A stretch of DNA of 64,000 bases from Citrobacter enshiensis (lineage in GTDB: Bacteria; Pseudomonadota; Gammaproteobacteria; Enterobacterales; Enterobacteriaceae), in assembly GCF_029338175.1 (NCBI RefSeq), contig NZ_CP119862.1:806001-870000 (forward strand), in the 5' to 3' direction. The notes under the pieces were generated by a model. It was not told the DNA's origin, ran no database searches, and saw nothing but the letters and a program-made list of their open reading frames with translations. Shown piece after piece: positions 44,425 through 53,931 of the stretch; the first letter of the stretch is position 1, and every line of letters starts with the position of its first letter. The position numbers and the translations under genes are program-made.

Positions 44425-47400
44425 ATGAATCAACTTTCAGTCACTGACAGAAGCAGACGTTTCCGCTTCCTGGTGTGGTTACAAATCTTTTTACAGGTAT
44501 TGTTCCCGCTGGTTTCAGCCATGCCGCACGGCGCCCTGGCGCAGAGTCCGCCTGATTCGGCATCCGTATCTTCGCCTTTTTCCGTTGACCGCAGCAAGCC
44601 GTCAGCCGACGCTTCACTGCCCTACGCCGGAACATTAGGCTCCGTCGCCAGCTCGCTCTCTTCCGGCGGAACGAGCGGCGTGGCCGACAGCGCCAAATCC
44701 GCTGCCACCGGCTATGCCTCTTCAACGGCTCAGCAGTGGCTCAGCCAGTTCGGCACCGCACGCGTTCAGCTCAACGTTGACGACAGCGGCAACTGGGACG
44801 ACAGCGCCGTCGATTTCCTCGCCCCTCTTTATGATAATAAAAAAGCGGTACTGTTTACCCAGCTCGGCCTGCGCGCCCCCGATGGTCGCACCACCGGCAA
44901 CGTTGGCATGGGCGTGCGCACCTTCTATACCGAAAACTGGATGTTCGGCGGCAACGTCTTTTTTGACGACGATTTCACCGGCAAAAACCGCCGCGTCGGT
45001 TTCGGCGCGGAGGCCTGGACTAACTACCTGAAACTGTCGGCCAACACCTATGTCGGCACCACCGAATGGCACAGCTCGCGCGACTTCGACGACTACAATG
45101 AAAAACCGGCGGACGGCTACGATGTGCGTGCCGAAGGCTATCTGCCCGCATACCCGCAGCTCGGGGCGAAGCTGATTTACGAACAGTACTATGGCGATAA
45201 GGTTGCCCTCTTCGACACCGATCACCTGCAGAGCAATCCCTCAGCCGTGACCACCGGCATCAGCTATACGCCGGTTCCTCTGGTGCAGTTGGCGGTGAAC
45301 TACAAACGCGGTCAGGATTCGATGGACGACACCCAGTTCCAGGCGAATTTTCGCTATGACTTTGGTCATGACTGGCGTTATCAGGTTGACCCGGAAAATG
45401 TGCGGGCTGAGCGCAGCCTGGCAGGCAGCCGCTATGACCTGGTCGAGCGTAACAACCAGATTATTTTGCAGTATAAAAAGAAACCAGATGAAGGGGTGAG
45501 TAAACTTAACCTGCAGGTTATTACTGATAATTCACCGGCCGATGGTTTTACGCCAAATACATTACAGGTACTGGCCACCAACAGCAGTAATGAGCCGGTT
45601 CGAAACGCAGCCATTGCATGGTCGGCCTCCGGTGAAGCTAAACTCAGCGCTCCTGCAGCAGTCACTAACGCCGAAGGTATCGCCGTTGTTAACCTGACCA
45701 ACACCAGCGCAGCGACAGTCCAGGTGAGCGCAAAAAGTGGTAACGTAACGGCCATGCAGGACAGCCATTTCAATACTGTGATGGTCAGCCATCTGATCCT
45801 GGCTTTAGAAAAAGATGGCAGCGTAGCCGATGGCGTCACGCCCAATAGCGCTATCGCCACGGTCACGGATATCAATAATCGCCCTATTGCCAACAGTAAA
45901 ATTGCGTGGTCCGTAACAACGCCGGCAAAACTCAAAAACACCGAAACAACAACGGATGCTAACGGACAGGCGCGGACGCAATATGTTTCGACTCAGGCTG
46001 GAGCCGTCACCATTAAGGCGAGTGCCGGAGATCTGAACGCCACCCAGCAAGGCACCTTTGTTTCTAATGCCGCCAATGCGCAGATAACTGATTTTACAAT
46101 AACGACCAATAATAGCCCTGCCGACGGGGCGACGCCCAATAAAGCGCTGGTGACCGTAAAGGATCAGAATGGCAATCCAGCCAACGGCGTCAACGTCACG
46201 GTCAGTGCGGATAAAAACACGGTGGCGTTTGCTGCCTTAAAGAGCGCCAGAGCAAGCTCAGCAGCGCAGACCGATGCCAATGGTCAGTTGGTTATCTCGT
46301 TTACCGATACCGTGGTAGAAACCGCGACGTTAACCGCAAAACTTGATAACAACAGCACAAAAACGGCGAATGCCCAGTTCACCGCCAATAGCGCCACGGC
46401 GCAATTGCAGGATTTAACCCTCACCAAAGACAGCAGCTATGCCGACGGAGTCACCGCCAACACGGCAGAAGTCACGGTCAAAGATGCTAACGGCAATCCG
46501 GTGAGCGCAGTAGATGTCATCTGGAGTGCGGATAAGAGCAGCGTTAAGTTTTCGTCCTCCGCGACGGATAGCACTGGCAAAGCCACGGTCTCTTTCACCG
46601 ACACCATTGCCGAAACGTTGACGCTAAAAGCCCAGTTAGCTAACGGCAACAATCTGACCGTTCAGAGCCACTTTGTTGCAAACGCGGGTACCGCGACCTT
46701 ACAAAATCTGAAGGTTACGAAGGATGGCAGCGCCGCAGACGGCAGCGATGCGAATACCGCAGAGGTGTATGTCAAAGACGCGACGGGCAATCCCATTGTC
46801 GGTGAAGATGTCGTATGGTCGTCCGATAAAACGGATGTCGCGTTCACGCCAGGGGGAAAAACAGACAGTACCGGCAAAACAACCGTGAGCTACACCAGTA
46901 CGGTTGCCCAGAACCTCCAGTTGACCGCTAAACTCAGCAATGGGCAAAGCGCCAGCGCATCTTCTTTGTTTGTTCCTGATACGGCAAGCGAGAAAATTAG
47001 CGCCTTCACCGTCACCAGTGGAGCCATTGCCAACGGTACGGCGACAAACACCGCCACGGTGACAGTCGTTGATGCCCAAAACAACCGGGTGCCCAATGCA
47101 GACATATCGTGGAGCGTGGACGGCACGGCAAAACTTGCCAGCGCAACGGGGAAAACCGGCCCGGATGGACAGCTGAGCGTCACCTTTACGGATCTCAAGG
47201 CCGAAACGGTAAACGTTAAAGTTCAGCTATCATCGGGAACCAGCGAGACGCATTCCAGCACCTTTGTGGCTGACGCCACTACCGCCAAAATTGGCGACTA
47301 CACCGTAACAACGGGCGCCGTCGCCAACGGTATCGCAACCAACTCCGGCAGCGTTACGGTTGTCGATGCCAATGGCAATCCTCTCAACGGTGTGAATGTC

Positions 47401-49080
47401 GGATGGACCGTCACCGGTACTGCGCAACTGGCCAGCCAGACGGGAACCACGGGAAGCGATGGCATCGCCACCGTCAACCTTACCAATGTCACGGCGCAGG
47501 AGGTCACTCTTACCGTCACGGTTGGCAGCGAAAGCCAGGGGCTACCGACACGGTTTGTGGCCGATGCGGGTACGGCAGTGATTCAGACACTGACGCTTGA
47601 CACCACCGGCAGCCTTGCCAACGGTAGCGCATCCAACAAAGTGACGGCAACCGTGGTCGATGGCCAGGGCAATCTGCTGGCCGATCAGGCCATCACCTGG
47701 ACAGCCGATAAGAGTACCGTGCAGCTCTCACCGTCGGGTAATACGGGAAGCAATGGGAAGGCGTCGGTGAGTTTCACCGATACCGTCGCGGAAACGGTGA
47801 TCCTGAAAGCCCAGCTTGCCAATGGCGACAACAAAACTCAGTCCAGCCAGTTTATTGCTAACGAATCAACCGCCGTTATTACCGATATGGTGGTTTCCCC
47901 GGACAACAGCAGAGCGGATAGCGTTCAGGCAAACATCGTCACCGTGACAGTCAAAGATGGAACAGGCAACCTATTACCGAATCAAAACGTTCAATGGACT
48001 GCCAGCCGGGGAGCGGTCGTCCTGACGCCGTCAGGCGCCACCGATACCAGCGGTAACGCCAGCGTCAGCATGACGGATACCCAGGGCGGCCCCGTGGATA
48101 TCACTGCTAAACTGGATAATGGCAGTTCGATGGTGCGCACGTCGACGTTTCTGAGCCTGAATGTTGTATCGCTACAGCAGGACATAACCAGCCAAAAAGC
48201 GAACGGCACCGACGTTATTACCTTTACGGCTACCGTAAAAGACAGTAGCGGCGCCGTTGTGTCTGATACGGCGGTGAATTTCTCGACAACCGGCAGCGCC
48301 ACCCTCAGCGCAAGTTCTGTTCAGACCGACAGCAGCGGCCAGGCGATCGTTACTCTGAAGGATGAATTTGGAGAGGACGTGACGGTTAAGGCAACATCGG
48401 CAATAAACGCGGCGGATACCGGGCAGAGTAAATCCGCCACTTTTGTTGCCGCCAAAATAACCGCGGTCATCGCTGGCGGGCATACTTTTGCTCCCGATAT
48501 TGGATTCCCTCAGACAGGGTTCTATTCAGCCGAATTCCAGCTTGTCGTTGATGGTGATGCGGCTAATGCCAGTAATTACACCTGGACCTATAATCAGGAA
48601 GCCAGTGATTGGATCCGTATATTTTCGCCCGGTGTCGTATCAATCCGGTCAACCCCCCCTGACCCCAATAGTACCGTCACCATCACGGCGACGCCGACAG
48701 GGGGAGGACAGCCGCTAACCTACACATTTACCATAAATCACTGGTTTGTTTCAGAAGCACAGGCCTCGGCTGACCCCGCCGAAGGCGACGCTACCTGCCA
48801 GTCCAGAGGGCGCGAAACGCCGAGCTATGCCGATCTCTCAAACGGAGCGCCCAGCAGCAATGGGACTCGCGCACTCGGCACGCTTTTGGGAGAATGGGGA
48901 GATCCGAGACAATATCCTTCCTGGAGTAGTTCTGGCAATGTGCAAGGATCGTGGGCCAAAGAAACAGCGACAACCGGCACAGGGCAAAGAATTTATGTAC
49001 TGTGGAATAGTAGCTTCGTTGATGAGCAGGTCTTAACAGCGCCATTTAACGTAGTAAATGTTGTCTGTAAGGCCTATTAA
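44425..49080 (+). CDS. Inverse autotransporter adhesin (intimin/invasin family)
   Basis: A 1551-residue outer-membrane adhesin. A long signal peptide (1-40, ending HGALAQ) and a Ser-rich linker precede the 12-strand beta-barrel domain (about 100-350), which anchors it. From residue 359 to about 1343 run about ten Ig-like Big_1 repeats of 96-105 residues, each with an ADG..N..VTVKD..GNP pattern. The last 208 residues form a tip with two cysteines (about 1457 and 1548), like the lectin-like tip of intimin and invasin. No LysM domain is seen. ATG 44425 has GGAAG upstream. The frame extends to 44389. A terminator follows. Confidence 0.92.
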   Translation: MNQLSVTDRSRRFRFLVWLQIFLQVLFPLVSAMPHGALAQSPPDSASVSSPFSVDRSKPSADASLPYAGTLGSVASSLSSGGTSGVADSAKSAATGYASSTAQQWLSQFGTARVQLNVDDSGNWDDSAVDFLAPLYDNKKAVLFTQLGLRAPDGRTTGNVGMGVRTFYTENWMFGGNVFFDDDFTGKNRRVGFGAEAWTNYLKLSANTYVGTTEWHSSRDFDDYNEKPADGYDVRAEGYLPAYPQLGAKLIYEQYYGDKVALFDTDHLQSNPSAVTTGISYTPVPLVQLAVNYKRGQDSMDDTQFQANFRYDFGHDWRYQVDPENVRAERSLAGSRYDLVERNNQIILQYKKKPDEGVSKLNLQVITDNSPADGFTPNTLQVLATNSSNEPVRNAAIAWSASGEAKLSAPAAVTNAEGIAVVNLTNTSAATVQVSAKSGNVTAMQDSHFNTVMVSHLILALEKDGSVADGVTPNSAIATVTDINNRPIANSKIAWSVTTPAKLKNTETTTDANGQARTQYVSTQAGAVTIKASAGDLNATQQGTFVSNAANAQITDFTITTNNSPADGATPNKALVTVKDQNGNPANGVNVTVSADKNTVAFAALKSARASSAAQTDANGQLVISFTDTVVETATLTAKLDNNSTKTANAQFTANSATAQLQDLTLTKDSSYADGVTANTAEVTVKDANGNPVSAVDVIWSADKSSVKFSSSATDSTGKATVSFTDTIAETLTLKAQLANGNNLTVQSHFVANAGTATLQNLKVTKDGSAADGSDANTAEVYVKDATGNPIVGEDVVWSSDKTDVAFTPGGKTDSTGKTTVSYTSTVAQNLQLTAKLSNGQSASASSLFVPDTASEKISAFTVTSGAIANGTATNTATVTVVDAQNNRVPNADISWSVDGTAKLASATGKTGPDGQLSVTFTDLKAETVNVKVQLSSGTSETHSSTFVADATTAKIGDYTVTTGAVANGIATNSGSVTVVDANGNPLNGVNVGWTVTGTAQLASQTGTTGSDGIATVNLTNVTAQEVTLTVTVGSESQGLPTRFVADAGTAVIQTLTLDTTGSLANGSASNKVTATVVDGQGNLLADQAITWTADKSTVQLSPSGNTGSNGKASVSFTDTVAETVILKAQLANGDNKTQSSQFIANESTAVITDMVVSPDNSRADSVQANIVTVTVKDGTGNLLPNQNVQWTASRGAVVLTPSGATDTSGNASVSMTDTQGGPVDITAKLDNGSSMVRTSTFLSLNVVSLQQDITSQKANGTDVITFTATVKDSSGAVVSDTAVNFSTTGSATLSASSVQTDSSGQAIVTLKDEFGEDVTVKATSAINAADTGQSKSATFVAAKITAVIAGGHTFAPDIGFPQTGFYSAEFQLVVDGDAANASNYTWTYNQEASDWIRIFSPGVVSIRSTPPDPNSTVTITATPTGGGQPLTYTFTINHWFVSEAQASADPAEGDATCQSRGRETPSYADLSNGAPSSNGTRALGTLLGEWGDPRQYPSWSSSGNVQGSWAKETATTGTGQRIYVLWNSSFVDEQVLTAPFNVVNVVCKAY

Positions 49081-49118
49081 AGGCACTCAGGCCCATATTT
49101 AAGCGAGTTTTAAATATC

Positions 49119-49152
49119 ATCAGGAGGCGATACTTGCCTCCTGATTTTTTTT
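49119..49152 (+). terminator. Rho-independent terminator of the adhesin gene
   Basis: A 10-bp stem (ATCAGGAGGC/GCCTCCTGAT) with a 7-base loop is followed by a run of seven further Ts, 38 bases after the stop. Confidence 0.92.
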
Positions 49153-49301
49153 AAGGCATCAGCCCATCGGGGGGGCTCGTCTCAATACCCGCCATCAGAT
49201 TTGCCAACACGAGCTTAACAGGAACCAGGAATGATTCCTCCCGCTGTTGAATACGGAGGATTTACACAGTACAAATTCACAGTTCAAAAGGAGTGCTATG
49301 A

Positions 49302-49616
49302 TGTTCGTCGAGCTTGCTGATGGGTATAGGTGGCGGTATTGGCGCAAATACCGCGCAAACTACCGCGGTGATCGACTTTACCGGTGAACATTTGTCCCGG
49401 GCCAGCACTGTCTGGAACCTCAACCGGCAGATGTCATTTAGCGTTGGTGCTGCGCTTTTCACACTGCTGTTTAATCTGTTGCAGCAACTCACCACGACAA
49501 CATCCGCTTATCACTCGGCCTTCCTTATTGCTGCGCTGCCTGGCCTGCTGCCCCTGCTTACCCTTATGTCACTCAATAAACAACCGGAGTCGTTATGCAA
49601 TCAAAAAGAGAATTAA
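49302..49616 (+). pseudogene. C-terminal fragment of an MFS transporter
   Basis: The frame encodes about 100 residues matching the last segments of a drug-type MFS permease: GIGGGIGANTAQTTAVIDF, then WNLNRQMSFSVGAALFTLLFNLL and a final hydrophobic helix. The first three quarters of such a transporter are missing. A ribosome site and tandem ATG (49298 and 49301) lie just upstream but in other frames. This suggests an internal deletion joining the original start to the 3' end out of frame. Confidence 0.75.
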
Positions 49617-49996
49617 TTGCACATCAAAGCGTAGTAGACCTGCATCGATGGATTGAAGAGGTGTTCGCGGGGCGTTCTGATTATCCCGCCGCGTTGAATC
49701 ACCTGCTCGGCAGTTTCAGCCCGTCGTTCAAAATGGTGACCATGAAAGGGCAGAGTATTGGTTTTGCAGAGGTGGAAAACCTGTTTCGCAATAACACCGG
49801 TGATCGCCCGAACCTCCAAATTGACATTGATAGCTTTGAAACCCTGCAGTTGTCGGATTCTTCAGTCATTTGCCGTTACCGTGAAACTCACCGTAATGAA
49901 GGCAATGTGCACTCTCGCTGGTCGGTTGCCGTAATTGATATCCAGAATGAGCAACCCCGCTGGCATTACCTGCATGAAACAGCGATTGCGGACTGA
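49595..49996 (+). CDS. SnoaL/DUF4440-like small protein
   Basis: A 133-residue protein with the look of the NTF2-like cone fold used by SnoaL/DUF4440 proteins: an N-terminal helix (VVDLHRWIEEVFAG), then alternating strands ending in SRWSVAVIDIQNEQPRWHYLHET. The function is unknown; such proteins can be ketosteroid-isomerase-like enzymes or binding proteins. It overlaps the MFS fragment by 22 bases, pointing to a former two-gene unit. GGAG precedes the ATG by 5 bases. No catalytic residues can be assigned. Confidence 0.7.
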   Translation: MQSKRELIAHQSVVDLHRWIEEVFAGRSDYPAALNHLLGSFSPSFKMVTMKGQSIGFAEVENLFRNNTGDRPNLQIDIDSFETLQLSDSSVICRYRETHRNEGNVHSRWSVAVIDIQNEQPRWHYLHETAIAD

Positions 49997-50206
49997 TGAT
50001 GAAGTCATATTACATGGAACAGATCCGAAATCTGACTGACCACATACAGGAAGGGGTGCCCATCACATCACTAGATACGATGTTTCAAGGGTCACTGTAG
50101 CTGCGATTTTTGAATGATATTATGCGGCGAGCATTAATGCCGTTAGATTGCAGGGTGAGGTTAATTATCAGAAGACCTCATCTTCGAATAACTCAGCATT
50201 CCGTCG

Positions 50207-50434
50207 CTATGTCAGTATGAACTTAATTGCTGACAGGATGAAATACATTGCGCATGCGATCTGTATTACCCGGAACCCCCATCTGACATAGCGCCATTGA
50301 TGCCGTTCTCGGGCATCAGCCTCTGCAATAGCAGGGTCGCTATGTTCTTTTTTTCGCTTTGTCCTCAGAGCATCAACGGCCCACAGGACAAGGATCGCGG
50401 CAACAATTGTTTTCAGGAGGAGGCTGATATCCAC
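50207..50434 (-). CDS. Small two-helix membrane protein
   Basis: A 75-residue ORF starting with GTG. Two hydrophobic segments (about 5-20 and 52-72) flank a charged loop (RTKRKKEHSDPAIAEADARERHQW), giving a hairpin membrane topology. I do not recognise the family. Base use and amino-acid make-up look coding, but the ribosome site is weak and there is no operon support, so it stays hypothetical. Confidence 0.5.
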   Translation of the reverse strand: MDISLLLKTIVAAILVLWAVDALRTKRKKEHSDPAIAEADARERHQWRYVRWGFRVIQIACAMYFILSAIKFILT

Positions 50435-50939
50435 GGTAAATAGATCCCGCTTATTTGTTTAAGAAACCAGACTAACCAAAAGACCCTATTATAACTATGG
50501 TTAAATGTGATATTAGTTCATTGCAATTTTAATCAGTCCGGTTATTAGTTTAGGTCAGAAGGGGAAAGCCCCTGCCTCTGGGCGAATACACGACTCTATC
50601 AGGAATGACGCGCTTAAACTGATCAGCGCAATGGCGTCTTTTATATTCGTCTCAGGATGAAGTCCACCAATCGCCTGACCGTTTCATTTCCTTCTCATCG
50701 CCGTAATAAAGTAGCGTGTAGCGGTCAACCAAACCCAGCCACAGAACAATCAGACTGTCGCATTTAAGTCAGGGGAGAATAAGGTCGCCATTAAGGATAA
50801 GGAACTGGCACCTTACGGGCGATAGTGGAAGAAGGATTGAGCGATTGTGCCAGCGAGTCCCTCATCAACCGAGTAATGATCTAATCACAAATTTGCTGAG
50901 TACGTTACGATTTCCCTGATGCAGGAGTGACATATCATC
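50435..50939. other. 505-base gap with no clear gene
   Basis: I see no intact gene. On the minus strand around 50650-50770 a stop-free stretch encodes a protein-like sequence (containing LIVLWLGLVDRYTLLYYGDE) without a start. It may be a gene remnant. The region just before 50940 holds the leader of the DUF2920-like gene. Confidence 0.4.
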
Positions 50940-52091
50940 ATGACTATCGTTGACCATACCATTGCTGGTTATCCCGATTTCGAGCTAGGTCTGAGCCCCC
51001 AGCGCGCTGTGCCTTATCGAATCTACCAACCCGAACGGGGAAGTCATGGGCTCGTCGTCTATTTACCTGGTTTTGGTGCTGATCTTGGCGGTTATACCCA
51101 GTCCTTCTGCGAAAAGGTTGCCGAGCGTCACGGCTGTGCGGCTCTGAGCGTCGAATATTTTTGCATGCGTTCACGTCCTCAGGTCGGAGCTAAAGTCACG
51201 TTTGAACCTGAAGACCGCCGTCAACTCGAAGCTCATTTGCCTCTCAAAATTGCCCGTTATGGCACAGATGAACAGGTGTTAAAGGCTGTTTGCGCCCTCA
51301 AACCAGATGTGCCTCTTACGCTTACCGCCTCGTTGACGCCACCGGATGGTTCCTACCAAAACTTTGGCATCATGGCCGCACTGGACATTGTGGCTGCCAT
51401 TAATGATGTCCTGACTCGTTATCCGATCAACCGTGACAACATCATATTGGTGGGCGCGTCCTATGGGGGGTATCTCGCACAATTGGTGAATAAACTCAGG
51501 CCTGGTCTGGTGCGCGCGCTGTTTGATAACTCCTCCTGGGCGGAGCCCAACCTCACCTATGTCTTCGGGCGCGAAATAGGGGCATGTGAGTACTCCGCCG
51601 GGGCCAACGAACGGGTGATGCTGGCGATGTGCGTAAATTCTCCCTGGCGCAAAACCGCGGGGCACCCCCATTACTTCGGTCCGAGTGAATTCCTGATCCG
51701 GGGTTTTAGTCGTTCACAACTGGAGCAGATGGTCAGCCAGGGGGCCAATCAGACCTTCTGTCTGATGGTTCATTCTGCTGAAGATCGCAATATCGCCCCG
51801 CTGGCGGCTAAAGTGGAAATGGCGCAGACCATGCTGGAGCTGGGCTGGCCTGTCGAAATGTTGATCTTTGATGCCAGCGATATTGATGGTAGCTACATCA
51901 AAAATACCGATCATGGCATGGGTCTTTCTATGTTTACCTTTTTCGAGCGCGGCTGTGAGATGCTTCACACCATGGCCCGCCCTTTCAAATACGCCGCCGC
52001 TGAGCACGTTATCTATCACGCCGGAAAGTATCGGTACGAATTTGACTATCGCCATGGCGATATTCGGGCCAACCGCTGTTTACTTGACTGA
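50940..52091 (+). CDS. DUF2920-type alpha/beta hydrolase
   Basis: A 383-residue cytosolic protein with an alpha/beta-hydrolase core: the oxyanion region VVYLPGFGADLGGYT near residue 40, the nucleophile elbow GASYGG near 178, and a late TDHGMG that could supply the catalytic His. It resembles DUF2920 proteins, best known beside flagellin or surface-glycan modification genes in epsilonproteobacteria; that link is from memory. Here it stands alone, with no such genes nearby. AGGAG lies rather far (13 bases) from the ATG. Confidence 0.7.
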   Translation: MTIVDHTIAGYPDFELGLSPQRAVPYRIYQPERGSHGLVVYLPGFGADLGGYTQSFCEKVAERHGCAALSVEYFCMRSRPQVGAKVTFEPEDRRQLEAHLPLKIARYGTDEQVLKAVCALKPDVPLTLTASLTPPDGSYQNFGIMAALDIVAAINDVLTRYPINRDNIILVGASYGGYLAQLVNKLRPGLVRALFDNSSWAEPNLTYVFGREIGACEYSAGANERVMLAMCVNSPWRKTAGHPHYFGPSEFLIRGFSRSQLEQMVSQGANQTFCLMVHSAEDRNIAPLAAKVEMAQTMLELGWPVEMLIFDASDIDGSYIKNTDHGMGLSMFTFFERGCEMLHTMARPFKYAAAEHVIYHAGKYRYEFDYRHGDIRANRCLLD

Positions 52092-52288
52092 TCCTCCGTG
52101 CCCGATAAGGCCAGTGATGAGATCCTGTCAATCCATCACCAGCCCGGCAGCGTCTCCTCCATCTTCCTGGAACACCAGAATACAATGGCAACCGCGCCTT
52201 CCGGAGAATCGAGTATTGTTCATGGCTATTAACAGCCAGGGTACTCGATTCTGTTCCTGAAGCCACTACGTCACGGCAGACCGCCTGG

Positions 52289-53122
52289 TCAAAACTGCAG
52301 TTGACGCAGATAAGCCACGCTGTCACTCAGCGCTTCTCCCTGCAACTCCTCAACGATGATTGGGACCTGAGTGAGTCCGTGACTTGCCAGCATCGTAAGC
52401 ACTTTCTGATAATCAATAAGGCCCTCATTCAGACGAACTGGGATTTTTTGCCCCCCTTCGAGGACGAAATTTTTAAAGTGGAACAGACGAATGCGTGGTC
52501 CGTGCTGGTTAAGGAAATCTTCGAAAATGGACTCCCATGACGCCGCATTGTCAGCATTGAGCAAATTGGCAATATCGAAGGTCACGCAGAAGTGTTCGCC
52601 GAGTTGAGTATTCAGGCGCATCAGGCTGTCGGCATCATAAATGACATGATCGTATACAGGCTCAACCAGGAAACGACATTGCGCACGTTCCAGATTGGGC
52701 TGTAACTGCTGGAAACTGGCCAATACGTGTTGAAAGGCGGGTTCTGAGTGGTTTTCCGGATGCCATGTCCATGCATCGTCATTCAGAGAGCCCGTTTCGC
52801 TACCGATGAGCCCGATACCGCAGCGCAGACCCATGTCGATATTGAACCGCGCGCGCTCTATCTCACTGGCCAAAAATGAGGTGTTTGAATGGACCGGGTT
52901 GAAGTAACTGGCGAGCAGGAACACCGATATCCCAGCGTCCTGAATCTGCTTAATATTGCCGACAATCGTCTCAATATCGCGGGCTTTGTATGCCTCTTCC
53001 CAGCTTTTGTGGATTGCCAGCTGCAGACCGTCAATGCCCAGTTCACGGGAAAAGGCCACCATTTCTGCCGGGGTCTGCCCACTGAGGTCATGTCCCCGGG
53101 CGCCAATGTTCAATTTACGCAT
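52289..53122 (-). CDS. Sugar phosphate isomerase/epimerase-like TIM barrel
   Basis: A 277-residue protein of the xylose-isomerase-like/AP-endonuclease 2 superfamily. It begins with LNIGARGHDLSG, has ELGIDGLQLAI in the first barrel strand, the metal ligand in FLVEPVYDH, VTFDIANLLN, and the late HFKNF and IIVEEL. It likely isomerises or epimerises a keto-sugar or inositol derivative, but the substrate is unknown. It faces the DUF2920-like gene. Its ribosome site, GGAGTCGTT before ATG, is identical to that of the SnoaL-like gene. Confidence 0.8.
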   Translation of the reverse strand: MRKLNIGARGHDLSGQTPAEMVAFSRELGIDGLQLAIHKSWEEAYKARDIETIVGNIKQIQDAGISVFLLASYFNPVHSNTSFLASEIERARFNIDMGLRCGIGLIGSETGSLNDDAWTWHPENHSEPAFQHVLASFQQLQPNLERAQCRFLVEPVYDHVIYDADSLMRLNTQLGEHFCVTFDIANLLNADNAASWESIFEDFLNQHGPRIRLFHFKNFVLEGGQKIPVRLNEGLIDYQKVLTMLASHGLTQVPIIVEELQGEALSDSVAYLRQLQF

Positions 53123-53314
53123 AACGACTCCGTTAAAGTCCCATGGAAAAATGCCAGACAGTGATGTCGTTAGCGTCTTTATCCACAGATGAATAAGGGG
53201 GGTGATACTGATATGTTGATGCTATGGCAATGGTATCAGCCGTTTTCATCGCTGAATAGCCACAGGTTTAACAGACACTTTAGAGTCATTAAAGATGGTT
53301 AATGAGAGGTACCT

Positions 53315-53383
53315 ATGCTGCCTTTCGCCATACTGTCTTTACTCATGGGGGGCTGCCAGTACGTTGGCCATATACTGAGCTGA
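53315..53383 (+). CDS. Possible 22-residue mini-lipoprotein
   Basis: An ATG preceded by GAGAGG at 6 bases opens a 22-codon frame, MLPFAILSLLMGGCQYVGHI..., hydrophobic and ending its core in MGGC, which resembles a lipobox. It lacks the usual positive N-terminus, and the length is minimal. It could be chance. The nearest analogies are entericidin-like or lysis-type lipoproteins. Confidence 0.25.
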   Translation: MLPFAILSLLMGGCQYVGHILS

Positions 53384-53481
53384 AAGCACGGGTCAGCTTG
53401 ATACGCAGAGTATGCGTTATGTCACACACCTGAACTTATGGAGGAATGCTGGTTTTCATATCTGTTTTAGCGAACGTGTGT

Positions 53482-53509
53482 TTGATTTTATTTTTGAGCG
53501 GCGTATCCT
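53482..53509 (+). promoter_or_regulatory. Promoter of the ars operon
   Basis: A -35 TTGATT (53482-53487), a 16-bp spacer and a -10 TATCCT (53504-53509) lie 25 bases before the arsR start. ArsR is expected to bind here and be released by arsenite or antimonite. Confidence 0.65.
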
Positions 53510-53534
53510 GTCTTTACATTGAACAGGAGGAATG

Positions 53535-53885
53535 ATGTCTCTGACTTCCCTACAACTCTTCAAAACTCTCTCCGATGAAACTCGTCTGGGCATCGTTTTA
53601 CTGCTCAGAGAGATGGGCGAACTGTGCGTGTGCGATCTCTGCACGGCGCTGGATCAGTCTCAACCCAAGATCTCCCGTCATCTGGCAATGCTACGGGAAA
53701 GCGGTTTATTGCTGGATCGTAAGCAGGGGAAATGGGTTCATTACCGCTTATCTCCACATATTCCTTCCTGGTCTGCTCAGGTTATAGAGCAGGCCTGGTT
53801 AAGCCAACAGGACGACGTTCAGGCCATCGCCCGTAAGCTGGCATCGGCAAACTGTTCTGGCAGCGGTAAAGCGGTTTGCATCTAA
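53535..53885 (+). CDS. arsR: Arsenical resistance repressor ArsR
   Basis: A 116-residue winged-helix SmtB/ArsR repressor. The As(III)-binding motif ELCVCDLC in the alpha-3 helix and the recognition helix around SQPKISRHLAMLR are present. It represses the ars operon until As(III) or Sb(III) binds. Two tandem ATGs exist (53532 and 53535). The second is spaced 4 bases from AGGAGG, while the first touches it, so 53535 was used. Confidence 0.96.
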   Translation: MSLTSLQLFKTLSDETRLGIVLLLREMGELCVCDLCTALDQSQPKISRHLAMLRESGLLLDRKQGKWVHYRLSPHIPSWSAQVIEQAWLSQQDDVQAIARKLASANCSGSGKAVCI

Positions 53886-53931
53886 AAAATTTGCCTGAAC
53901 ACATATGATTTTTCGAATGTGAGGTATTGAA

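Larger units (their letters stand above)
53123..53534. other. 412-base gap upstream of arsR
   Basis: It contains the arsR promoter and, on the plus strand at 53315-53383, a possible 22-residue mini-lipoprotein ORF. Otherwise no gene is seen. The segment marks the join between the island genes and the ars operon. Confidence 0.5.

Noticed and set aside
49999..50100. 33-codon ORF directly after the SnoaL-like gene
   Set aside because: It starts close to the previous stop but has no ribosome site, no hydrophobic or domain features, and ends quickly.
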